The notes under the pieces: model-generated
The model's input: only the letters and a program-made list of their open reading frames with translations
Database searches by the model: none
Told to the model about the DNA's origin: nothing
Assembly: GCA_014084085.1 (NCBI GenBank)
Contig: NPFB01000208.1
Span: 1-29,477 of the forward strand
Reading direction: 5' to 3'
DNA: 29,477 bases
Origin: Hondaea fermentalgiana
Taxonomy: Eukaryota; Sar; Bigyra; Thraustochytrida; Thraustochytriidae
Shown: positions 10,343 to 18,441 of the stretch, one piece after another
Layout: every line of letters starts with the position of its first letter
Numbering within the stretch: position 1 is the first letter of the stretch
Program-made: the position numbers and the translations under genes

Positions 10343-11380
10343 TTACACGCCGCCGTAGTTGATGCCCATGACGTTGCTGAAAAAGGGCACGAGGACAGCC
10401 ATGAGCGCACCAGAGCCACCGAGGTGCATGGCCTTGAAGCCAAGACCAGAATAGAGACCGCGGATGCCACTAGAAGCCACAATCTCCTTGGCGACGGTAA
10501 TGTGCTCGGCGACGCCAGCAGGTGAGATGCCATAGGCGGGGCGGGTAGGATCTGCGAAGACGCGCTTCTGCACAACACTGCGCACGACATCACCGGGGGC
10601 GTTGGGGAAGGTGGCAAAGAAACCGGCGAGGAAGCCGGCGACGAGGGTGGCAACGGCATTGGGCACGCCAACGTTGACCATTGGGGGCTCGACAGTGTTC
10701 TTCCACCACTGAAGGGTGGCAAAGAAGGTGCCGGTCCAGAAGCACTGACGCCACTGCATGCCGGCCCAGCCAACGTAGAGGCCACCGACGCCGCGAGTCT
10801 TGTACATTTCCTGGATGAAGACGCGCGAGTTGTTCTTGAACTTGTTCTCGTGGTCGAGCTGCATGCCGATCTTGGCCACCTCGAGGGGGCTGATCATGAT
10901 GATCTCGGGGACGGTGGCCAGTGCACCGGCGATGGCCTTTTGGCCGACGGAGCAGTCCTTGGCCGGCTTGCCGTGGAGGTTGTTGCAGATGACGGGGAAG
11001 AAGAAGAACTTGGAGACGCGCATGACGGTGGACTTTGCGATCTCGGGGAGCACGCCCTTGGAGACGAAGCCCTTGACGCCGTGCTTCTGGTAGTGCGCGG
11101 TGACCGAGAAGCCCTCCTTGGTGCCGGCGGATGCCATGGTGAGGGCGCGCATCACGTCAACGGGGTACATGATGACGGCCGTGGACACGGCGGCGGCCGT
11201 GAGCGGCGCGAGCGTCGACGCCGCGCTCTGCGCGGAGTACGCGCGTACGCCCGCGAGCTTCTCGCCGCACTGTGCCTGCATCTGCGCCTGCACCTGCGCC
11301 TGCTGCAGCTGCTGCTGCGGCTGCCTCTGGCCCTTGCCGGCCTCGAGGCGCGCCTCCATCATATCCTTCAAGTTGAGCAT
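10343..11380 (-). CDS. Mitochondrial carrier family protein (SLC25-like), substrate unknown
   Basis: The protein has 345 residues; ATG is at 11380 and the stop is TAA. Three carrier signature motifs are present at regular spacing: PVDVMR (73-78), PLEVAK (165-170) and PGDVVR (262-267), each at the end of an odd-numbered helix as expected for the three-repeat, six-helix fold. These carriers exchange metabolites across the inner mitochondrial membrane. The N-terminal ~55 residues precede the first repeat: a Gln/Ala-rich stretch (19-38) followed by GVRAYSAQSA, which resembles a matrix-protease cleavage site. A cleavable presequence is therefore plausible, as in the phosphate carrier. The sequence does not let me name the substrate; general resemblance is to organic-acid carriers, but this is weak. 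It is divergent from the RRP42 gene across a 1.3-kb spacer. Family confidence is high, substrate confidence low. Confidence 0.9.
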   Translation of the reverse strand: MLNLKDMMEARLEAGKGQRQPQQQLQQAQVQAQMQAQCGEKLAGVRAYSAQSAASTLAPLTAAAVSTAVIMYPVDVMRALTMASAGTKEGFSVTAHYQKHGVKGFVSKGVLPEIAKSTVMRVSKFFFFPVICNNLHGKPAKDCSVGQKAIAGALATVPEIIMISPLEVAKIGMQLDHENKFKNNSRVFIQEMYKTRGVGGLYVGWAGMQWRQCFWTGTFFATLQWWKNTVEPPMVNVGVPNAVATLVAGFLAGFFATFPNAPGDVVRSVVQKRVFADPTRPAYGISPAGVAEHITVAKEIVASSGIRGLYSGLGFKAMHLGGSGALMAVLVPFFSNVMGINYGGV

Positions 11381-11616
11381 CTTCTCTCCACCTCCGGATC
11401 CGAGCGCTCGCCTCTCTGCCCGCGCCGCTCGCGACCTGCCCGCCGCCTGCCTGCCTGCGTGCCTGCCCGCGTACGTGCCTGCGTGCCTGCCCGCGTGCGT
11501 GCCGCAGTTGCGAGTTTGGTTGCAATCTGCAGCTGCTGCTTCTTTCCATGCAGGCCTGCGTCTGGTATCTCTCTCTGCTATCTGCTGGTGTCTCTGTCTG
11601 CTCCTGTCTTTCTGCC

Positions 11617-11652
<36 letters not shown>

Positions 11653-12688
11653 AGTCAGGCAGTCCCGCGCTTCCTGCTGCACCTGCCGCGGCTCCTGCCG
11701 ACCTTGCCGCTCCTGCGCGAGGCGATGCGATGCGGCGCGACGCGACGCGACGCGAGGCGAGGCTGTTCGGGCGGTGGTCTTCGGCTTCGGGGCGAAGCGA
11801 AGCGAGGCGAGAGCACGCGCCGATCGGACTCAAGGCGGATGGCGAAGGGCTGTATTACAGGGGAAAAGGGAGATGTTGGAGATGGTTATGGAGGTGGAGG
11901 CGCAGGAGGACCTGCTCGGCGGGCCGGCGACAGTGCACGTGCGCGGGACGAAGGCAGGCGTGGCGGGGACGAGCGGCGAGAGCGCCGCGCGAAGTCGCGC
12001 AGCGGGAGGAGAGATCGCGTCGCAGGCAGAGCTGAGCCGCGCGGAGGAGGGATGAAATGCGTGTCGAGACGAGCAGGAAGGGCCAAGGCGCGGTGTGCAC
12101 GGGCAAAGCGCCAGGGCGAGGAGTGTAATGCGAGGCGGGAAACACGGAATGCCCGCGGCGATGCCATGCCTCCGAGAGGGCAAGGTGCGCGCGGTGAGGA
12201 GGCGAGAGCGAGAGATTGCCTCGGGGAGCGAGAGTCGGCACGAGCACGGGCGCTGCTGCAGTGGTGCAAGCTGGCAGATGGATATTAGGAGCCTATAGGC
12301 CCCCTCCTACTTGTTGTAGCCTATACTTGAGTCATGCGCTTAACGACGATGATGATGATGATTGATGTAAGACACCATGTATGGATGCTGTTACGATGCT
12401 TCTTCGTCCGTGCCGCCGGCTGCGGCGATTGCGATGGAGCGGCGTGACGATGATGACGAACATGTATCTATCTATCTCTGCGCCAGTCCCGCATGACGCT
12501 TTGGCCTTGGCCCAGGTTTCCGTCACCTGTACGTACGGCCTAGGAGTGTCCTACGCGCGAGAAAGCAGTGGAGGAGGCCGCGCAGAAGGCGCGCGAGGAC
12601 GGCGAGCAAAACGCAGAGCAGAGCAGGGCAGAGCGGCACGAAGGCGGGCAGACAGAGCGCGGAGTAGCAGAGGAAAGGCGCGCGCAAG
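11381..12688. other. Long divergent spacer between the carrier and RRP42 genes
   Basis: This 1.3-kb stretch lies between divergently transcribed genes and should hold both promoters. It is GC-rich and low in complexity: a 24-base near-duplicate of CCTGCGTGCCTGCCCGCGT at about 11449-11505, a long TGTC microsatellite, and CGACG/GCGAAGCGA runs around 11740-11810. Several open frames cross it, but they encode only Arg-, Cys/Leu/Ser- or Ala-rich low-complexity peptides. I recognise no gene here. Confidence 0.5.
11616..11652. repeat. TGTC tetranucleotide microsatellite
   Basis: About nine consecutive CTGT units, followed by CAGTCAGG. It is located in the 5' spacer upstream of the mitochondrial carrier gene. 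Perfect repetition makes it a likely length-variable locus. Confidence 0.9.
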
Positions 12689-13537
12689 ATGCCGCAGATC
12701 GGCGAGGGCGAGCGCATCTTTCTGGAGGCGGGCGCGAGACAGAGCGCGCGCGCAGATGGCCGAGGCGCGCTGGACCTGCGACACTTGGTGCTGCGCAAGG
12801 GCGTGGTGGACTTCGCCAACGGATCCGCGTTGCTGGAGAGAGCGTTTACGAGCGCGCAGGTGCTTGCATGCGTGAAGCTCGAGGTTGTTGATCTCGAAGA
12901 CTCGCGCAACGCCGGAAACGAGGATGTTCACTTTGACGTCTCCGTGGACTGCACGGCCATCGAAGCTCGCGAAGAAGACGCATCTTTGAGAAAGTTGCGC
13001 GACTACGCCCGCTACCTTGGCGAGATGCTGGAGGAGCAGCTTCAGGAAATGGTCTCCGGGCAAGGCCATCTTCTCGAGGTGATCCCAGGCAAATTTTCAT
13101 GGATGGTCAACCTAGATGTGGTTGTCCTCGGCACGGACGGAAACCTGCCTGACCTTATTTCGTTGGCAGCCTATGCTGCTCTTTGTGATGCTCGCATGCC
13201 CTCAATTGAGATCATGGACAGTGAGGGCGGCACCAAGGATTTTCAGGTCGACTCGGATCCCCAAGGCGCGAAGCCCTTGCCGCGTCAACTTCTCGACAGT
13301 GTGCCGATTCGCGTCTCACTCTTTCGCATTGCAGAGACCATGCTCGTGGACGTCTCCGAGGATGAGGACTTGTGCTCCTCGCTGGCCATGAGTGTTTTGG
13401 TGAACCGACGCGGATCCCTTTGTGGATCGCATATTGACCGTGCAGGTTGTATTCCTCTTGTCGAGGTCGGGGCGCACTTGGCAACGGCATGTCAGATCGG
13501 CGCTGAGCTTTTCAAGCTCCTTGACGCCAACCTTTGA
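12689..13537 (+). CDS. RRP42: Exosome complex component RRP42 (RNase PH fold)
   Basis: The protein has 282 residues; the ATG has A at -3 and the stop is TGA. It is the RNase PH-like exosome ring subunit Rrp42 (EXOSC7), which pairs with MTR3 in the hexameric ring that channels RNA to the exosome nucleases in 3'-to-5' RNA processing and decay. Visible matches to the family are DGRG (23-26), VDCTA (86-90, as VDCSA in the human protein), the WMVNLDVVVLGTDGNLPDLIS strand-helix (human VLYVDVLLLECGGNLFDAIS), and the PIRVSLFRI...VDVSEDEDLCSS segment with its conserved DxxxxExx region. Length fits the family (about 260-290). Eukaryotic RRP42 is a structural, non-catalytic subunit, and nothing here suggests restored activity. 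RRP45 or RRP43 are alternatives, but the core matches favour RRP42. The gene converges with the NIPA gene. Confidence 0.88.
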   Translation: MPQIGEGERIFLEAGARQSARADGRGALDLRHLVLRKGVVDFANGSALLERAFTSAQVLACVKLEVVDLEDSRNAGNEDVHFDVSVDCTAIEAREEDASLRKLRDYARYLGEMLEEQLQEMVSGQGHLLEVIPGKFSWMVNLDVVVLGTDGNLPDLISLAAYAALCDARMPSIEIMDSEGGTKDFQVDSDPQGAKPLPRQLLDSVPIRVSLFRIAETMLVDVSEDEDLCSSLAMSVLVNRRGSLCGSHIDRAGCIPLVEVGAHLATACQIGAELFKLLDANL

Positions 13538-14141
13538 TGCGCTTTTCTTTTGATTTTCTTCTCTCTTTGACAACTCGGAGAGAAACAAAGGAAAAAAGAA
13601 TTGCAATTGTGCTATAGAGAAGTGAAGAGAAGAGAAGAGAAGAGAAGACCGCTTACTTTGACAGCTAGCTAGCTTGGTAATGATGCGATGAACAAAAGTT
13701 GTGTTACCTTTTTGCCGCGTCTTCACCGTGGATTATTGTCGTTTAAAAAAAAAAAATGATCATCAAGGAGAGAAAGAGGAGAGAGGTTTCGGCGCATCAG
13801 TTTTTCCAACACACCAAAGAAGGAGAAAGGAGAAGAACCAAAAATGATCTAATTTAGTCATAGAACAGAGCCTCACTGCATCATCAACATGCTGCTGCTC
13901 TTCTGCACAAGGAAATTGTTCACAACACGCTATCTTCAAAGTGGAAAAAATTAGAAACAAAGTAGGAACCTCACAGAAAACACAAAACGATCATGGACAT
14001 CTGAATACAACAGTGCTTCGAAGAATGGATCTCCAAATTCAGCAAGCAGAGCAGAGCAGAGCAAAGCAGCTCCAAGCAGGCCTGCAGCAGATCGAATACG
14101 ATCAGAGCACACACACAAGTTAATCAGCAAAGCGGACGTAT
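13538..14141. other. Convergent spacer: 3' ends of RRP42 and NIPA genes
   Basis: AT-richer than its surroundings, as expected for 3' untranslated DNA on both sides. It holds an AGAAG pentanucleotide run (13624-13648), a 12-base A tract (13745-13756) and an AGCAG-type run near 14040-14070. I see no gene and no convincing poly(A) signal hexamer. Confidence 0.55.
13624..13648. repeat. AGAAG pentanucleotide repeat
   Basis: About five tandem AGAAG units in the region just downstream of RRP42. Simple-sequence repeat, no coding content. Confidence 0.85.
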
Positions 14142-15920
14142 CTACCTGCCACGGCGGTTGTCGCGGCTCTTGGCCTTGCTCTGCTTGTCACCGTCTTGGT
14201 CATCAAAGTCGCCGTCCTCACTTTCCTCATCAGAGGACGAGTCGCCAAAGGCAGAAAGGTCTGGATGTGCCCCAACATTGCGACTAGATCCAAAGTTGAG
14301 CATACCCTCGACGGCCGCGAAGCTTGAGCTCTTGTCCGTTCGACGCGGTCCGCCAGAGCCCGCGTCGGAATTGTCGTCGTCTTCGGCATCGTCCTCGGAG
14401 CGACCAAAGGCTCGCGACCAATTGGCAAAGAATCCACGGCGCGCACTTGCCGGTAATGTGGTCGGCCCATGCGGCAGCGAAGTACGACGTTGTGCATCAC
14501 CCGACACGTGCCCGACCTCGCCGCCACTGAAAGAGTCCATTGCGCTGGGGCGATGCAAAAAGTTGCCAACACGCTCGAGGTTGCTTTCCACCTCGCTGAG
14601 CAGAAACTCGAGAGGAATCCAGCGACCCGTGACGGCACCATAAGGCGACAGGTTGTTGAACTCTTGGTACCTGCGAAAGGACTCGCGGCGCGTCTCGTCC
14701 TGAATGGTCTGCGAACCCACCGTGGCAAAGCTGCTCGTGTGCGGCAGGTTGTGCGACGAGGCTCCATGGGCAGCGCCGCCCTCGACGTCGTCGGCAGGAC
14801 TCGTCGTCCCGTCGCTCAGGCCCTGGCTCTCCGCCTCAAGCATGAGCAGCTCTTCGGGCGTCCGGCTCTTGTGCTTGGCAAGACCGAGAACGCCCACGAG
14901 AAGAACGCCGAGACCAATGGGGAAAAACACCTTTTGCAAAAGGTTAAAGTCGCGGAACTCGCCAAAGTACGAGGCGCCCGCAATGATAGTGAAGCTGACA
15001 AAGACGCTTTGGAACACTGGCACGATGACGACGGCGTCAAAATCGTTGAGCGCCGCGGCGAGCCAGTGAATTTGCCCAAAGATGGCCACAAACATGGACA
15101 GAATGATGAGATAGGTGGCCGCGGAGGTGAACTCGTTGTTGCCGCGCGCCGTCGACTTGAGAATCTCAATCGTGCTCTTGGCGAAAAGCACCGACTGCGC
15201 GCCGATCAAGCCCGACAACAGGGCGCACAAGAGCGGCAGCACGGCCGCGATGCGCTTGTAGAATCGCGACTCGGTCTTTTCCATCGCGCGGAGCGCGTTC
15301 CGCTTGCGTCGCATGAGCACGACAGCGACGAACACGAGCACAATGAAGCCGCCCACCAAGATGGCGTACGGGATAAAGGTGGGGCGCTTGTACAGGCACT
15401 TGAGTGCCTCGAGCGTGTAGCATTGGTCGCTCTTGTCGGCAAAGACCGCAATGAGGACGATGCCTCCGATGATGGCTACGGTGGACACGAGGTCCAGCCT
15501 CGTGATGGTCTCGCCGAGCCAGTAGTTGGCGAAGAAGAGGTTCGCCACCATGGTGAAGCCGCCCACAGGCGTGATGAGACTTTGCGCGGCGAAGCCGAGA
15601 GCTGCAAAGTCCAGGACGGCACCAAGCACCACGCCCACGAGGCCGAGGAGCCAGAGCGGCTGCCGCACGTACGGTCTCGCCCGGCCATGAACGACCTCTT
15701 GAATCATGGAGTACTTTTGTGTGTTGACGCCAAAGTTGCTAAGAACCGAGGCGAGAATGCTGATGATGACGCCCACGTACCACAGGTCCGCGCCTCCCTC
15801 GTCCTCGCTGGCGCCGCACTGCTCGGGCGGCGGCAGGCAGAACTCGTCGAGGGCGTACTCCTCGGCGCCCTCGTCGGCCAGCGCCCGCGCGAGCACCCGG
15901 AGGAGCATGTCGGCGCTCAT
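14142..15920 (-). CDS. NIPA-type magnesium transporter
   Basis: The protein has 592 residues from the ATG at 15920. The open frame extends eight codons further to a TTG at 15944, but eukaryotic initiation makes the internal ATG (MSADML...) the likely start. Nine hydrophobic helices are visible at about 48-64, 90-108, 115-133, 143-160, 183-202, 224-246, 267-284, 296-315 and 331-347, the layout of NIPA (formerly DUF803) transporters of the drug/metabolite transporter superfamily. Family signatures include DFAALGFAAQSLITPVGG (compare NFAAYAFAPATLVTPLG in human NIPA2) and QIHWLAAALNDFDAVVIVPVF (compare [21 protein letters not shown]). NIPA proteins move Mg2+ and some other divalent cations. Residues ~350-592 form a hydrophilic Ser/Asp-rich tail, probably cytosolic, with a basic end (RDNRRGR); this tail is longer than usual. 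Exact cation specificity cannot be read from sequence. Confidence 0.88.
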   Translation of the reverse strand: MSADMLLRVLARALADEGAEEYALDEFCLPPPEQCGASEDEGGADLWYVGVIISILASVLSNFGVNTQKYSMIQEVVHGRARPYVRQPLWLLGLVGVVLGAVLDFAALGFAAQSLITPVGGFTMVANLFFANYWLGETITRLDLVSTVAIIGGIVLIAVFADKSDQCYTLEALKCLYKRPTFIPYAILVGGFIVLVFVAVVLMRRKRNALRAMEKTESRFYKRIAAVLPLLCALLSGLIGAQSVLFAKSTIEILKSTARGNNEFTSAATYLIILSMFVAIFGQIHWLAAALNDFDAVVIVPVFQSVFVSFTIIAGASYFGEFRDFNLLQKVFFPIGLGVLLVGVLGLAKHKSRTPEELLMLEAESQGLSDGTTSPADDVEGGAAHGASSHNLPHTSSFATVGSQTIQDETRRESFRRYQEFNNLSPYGAVTGRWIPLEFLLSEVESNLERVGNFLHRPSAMDSFSGGEVGHVSGDAQRRTSLPHGPTTLPASARRGFFANWSRAFGRSEDDAEDDDNSDAGSGGPRRTDKSSSFAAVEGMLNFGSSRNVGAHPDLSAFGDSSSDEESEDGDFDDQDGDKQSKAKSRDNRRGR

Positions 15921-16219
15921 CGTGCCGAAGCTCGTCGCAGCCAATCTAAACTCTGCGCCCCAAGACCTCTACGTTCCACGAGCTCTGCGTCCAGGATTCT
16001 CTGCCCGTCGGAGCGCGCGAGCGAGCCGGCAGGCGGGCGAGGTAGCCGCGCGACAACTTGGCGCGCGCGCCTGGTCTGCAGCCTTTGTTTGCGTCCTCGA
16101 CCTCGAGACGCCTGCCCAAGGGGCCTCGCTCCGCGCGCGAAGCAGCTTTCCCGCTTCCTCGCGGGCCAGGTCTTCTCGCGAGCTGCTCTGCTCTGCGCTC
16201 CTCTCCTCCTCGCGCGCCG

Positions 16220-16237
16220 CGAGCTCGCGCGAGCTCG
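16220..16237. repeat. Perfect 18-base palindrome
   Basis: CGAGCTCGCGCGAGCTCG equals its own reverse complement. It lies in the presumed 5' region of the NIPA gene, about 300 bases upstream of its ATG. The surrounding sequence is GC-rich with many CGCG steps, so chance is a real possibility. Confidence 0.7.
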
Positions 16238-16557
16238 GCGTGGCCGCCGCGGTCGCCTCGTACCGTCGCGCGATGATGATGACGATGATTGATCCCCGCG
16301 AGGCGATCCCGCCCGGCGTCGCGGGGCCGCGCGGCCTCGGCGCGCTAAACAAACTCCTGGTGAGCTCAGAAGGCACGAGTATGCGAGACGGCGTGGGGCG
16401 AGATGGGATGAGATGAGAGAGATGAGATGAGATGAGATGCGGACTTGGTCGGCGATGCCGCCTGCGCCGAGCCTCGCGCGTGCACAGGAGGCGGGTGCGA
16501 AGAAGGGGGCGGGGAAGAGGCGGGCCGCGGGCGCGCGGGGCGGGCGCGGGGCGGGCG

Positions 16558-16657
16558 NNNNNNNNNNNNNNNNNNNNNNNNNNNNNNNNNNNNNNNNNNN
16601 NNNNNNNNNNNNNNNNNNNNNNNNNNNNNNNNNNNNNNNNNNNNNNNNNNNNNNNNN
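16558..16657. other. Assembly gap (100 N)
   Basis: Exactly 100 undetermined bases, the usual placeholder for a gap of unknown length. The left flank is extremely G-rich (GGGCGCGGGGCGGGCG), which probably stopped sequencing. Real distance across this point is unknown. Confidence 0.98.
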
Positions 16658-17881
16658 CTCCGTCGAATCTTTTGATCAAGGACTGTCTGGCTCGGGTCGG
16701 CGCGGCGGTTTCGCAATGGTGCGGGAGGGATGGCGTTGCGGAAACGGCGGCGAGGACGCGCGGGGTGCCCCCGTCGTGCGGAGCGGGGGAGGGCGGTAAC
16801 GTAGACACCAAGGTAGACATGCACGCCGGGACTCGAGGCGGACGAGAGCGGCAAGATTGAGCGCGAAGACGGCGCGCAAGAGGGGCTCGAGCTGGCGGAG
16901 GGACGGCGGAGAGGCCCCGCCCCCGGGGTGGACAGAGCGGCGTCACGGCGCGGAAGCCGCGGCGCGGCACGAGTTTGGCGGCCGGGCGCAGCTGGTGTGG
17001 CTGGCACCCGCCAGAGTCACACGGCGGCAAGAGCTCTTTCTGTCAAACATGCGACTGAAGACATACAGCCATGGCAGGTGCCGGTCCCGCGCGAGAGACG
17101 AGTGTCTTCGCGCCCGCGCACGAGACAGGACTTGCAGGACCCGCGCGCCCCCGGTCCCGGCGAGGCCAAAGGCTGCGGCGCAGCGCGGGCTGCGTTCGTG
17201 ACCGAGGCCGCCGCGCAGGAGAGGAGTGAGCAGCAGCAGCAGGAGGAGGAGGAGAAGGGGCTTCGTTTCACTGCGGCTCGATGTCTTCCTGCAATGTTTG
17301 CGCGATGCTCGGTTGGCCACCTCGAAGCGAGGCGAAACTCGGTCTACAAGATGCTGCAGCTGCCAGGCTGATGATGGTCGCCATCGTGGCCGGCGCCAAG
17401 AGGGTTTCCAGCCCCGGCCAGCTTGGCCGCCCGATGCTAGAGTCAGAGTCCAGCGCGGGCGAAGGCGCCGGTGCGCAACGCAAATGGGTACGTACGTTGG
17501 ACGGATGGTTAGTTGTACCACCCACCAGAGACAGAATGCTTGCATTGCTTTTTGATGGAGAATTGTGTCAAGAGTGACGGAGGACGCGATCTGCGAGTGG
17601 TGTGGCTGTGCCTCCGTGCGTGCGCAAGCAGGCTTTCCAGCGACCGGTGCCGAGCGAATACAGCGCGAGGCGAGGGGACGCGAAGCGTTTACGACAACTC
17701 GACGGACGCAGTGTGACGCCCAGCGAGACGCTGGAAATGTAATGCAAGGGGGTGTGCGCACCTTGCGACATCGTCGTTGGCGTCTGGCTGCCAGTGTCGC
17801 CGTTGAGGATCGAGTGACGACGCAACGACGACGAGTCTGCAACCTGGCTGACGTTGACGCCCGTTGCCGCCTGCAGCTGCT

Positions 17882-17899
17882 TGTCTGTCTGTCTGTCTG
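17882..17899. repeat. Short GTCT microsatellite
   Basis: About four to five GTCT units. Same motif class as the run at 11616-11652. Located in the desaturase upstream spacer. Confidence 0.8.
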
Positions 17900-18023
17900 C
17901 GTGTCCAACGGGGTGCGGAGCGAGAGAGACGCAAAGGCGCGGCGAGATACGCAGCGACAGCGCCACACAAGAAGTCTCGGGGCCGGAGCGCAGAGCGCAG
18001 CGGTGAAGTGACAGGTGACCAGT

Positions 18024-18051
18024 CAGGCAGGCAGGCAGGCAGGCAGGCAGG
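18024..18051. repeat. CAGG tetranucleotide microsatellite
   Basis: About seven CAGG units, roughly 400 bases upstream of the desaturase start codon. Likely length-variable. Confidence 0.9.
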
Positions 18052-18296
18052 GCGCGCCTTGCCAAGCAATAACGGCACGAACCAAGACGGCGAGGATGAC
18101 CTGTTTCGTGTCTCCACGGGCACCCCTCTGGTTGCGAGAACCAATTCTCGAACTCGCTTCCACTTTGCTTGGACAAGGTCGAGAGGACACCATCGCCAGC
18201 GCGTCGCTGGCTGCACACGCACACGACGACGTGCAAAGTGGTTAGTCTCTGCAGCGCGCCGCAGAGTGGCCAGAAGCGTAGCAAGCCCGCTTAGAA

Positions 18297-18441
18297 GCCC
18301 AAACTGCGATTCGTAAAAGCAACGAAAAGGGGGTCGGGTCCTCGTCTCGAACGTGAAACGACCGCAGCACCCCTCGGAGCAGCCCGGCGCCTGACAAGAG
18401 ACCAAACTGCTGCGAATCGCAAAAGCGACGAGGAGGGTGGA
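18297..18441. repeat. Imperfect direct duplication upstream of desaturase start
   Basis: CCAAACTGC, then GATTCGTAAAAGCAACGAAAAGGG at ~18299 recurs as CCAAACTGC, TGC, GAATCGCAAAAGCGACGAGGAGGG at ~18403. The copies are about 100 bases apart, and the second runs up to the start codon. They could be a duplicated leader or regulatory element; function unknown. Confidence 0.5.

Larger units (their letters stand above)
15921..18441. other. 2.5-kb gene-poor spacer with assembly gap
   Basis: It lies between the divergent NIPA and desaturase genes. Contents seen: a perfect 18-base palindrome (16220-16237), GATGA/GAGAT repeats near 16400-16440, the 100-N gap, two tetranucleotide microsatellites, and an imperfect duplication just before the desaturase start. 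Open frames of up to ~340 codons exist on both strands, but they overlap each other in several frames and encode Arg/Ala/Ser-rich low-complexity peptides with no recognisable domain. I find no supportable gene. A gene lost in the gap cannot be excluded. Confidence 0.5.

Noticed and set aside
10850..12055. 401-codon plus-strand frame overlapping the carrier
   Set aside because: Its first part is antisense to the carrier (Gly/Asp/Leu-rich), the rest crosses the TGTC microsatellite and low-complexity spacer; no domain.
11548..12288. Plus-strand frame with Cys/Leu/Ser-rich start resembling a signal peptide
   Set aside because: The hydrophobic stretch is a translation of the TGTC microsatellite, followed by Arg-rich low complexity.
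14469..16292. 607-codon open frame on the plus strand opposite the NIPA gene
   Set aside because: The peptide is Arg/His/Glu-rich with no domain, as expected from the antisense of a membrane-protein gene in GC-rich DNA; the minus strand shows nine helices and family motifs.
16943..17968. 341-codon minus-strand frame in the 2.5-kb spacer
   Set aside because: Overlaps other frames on both strands, Arg/Ser/Leu-rich low complexity, no domain or conserved motif.
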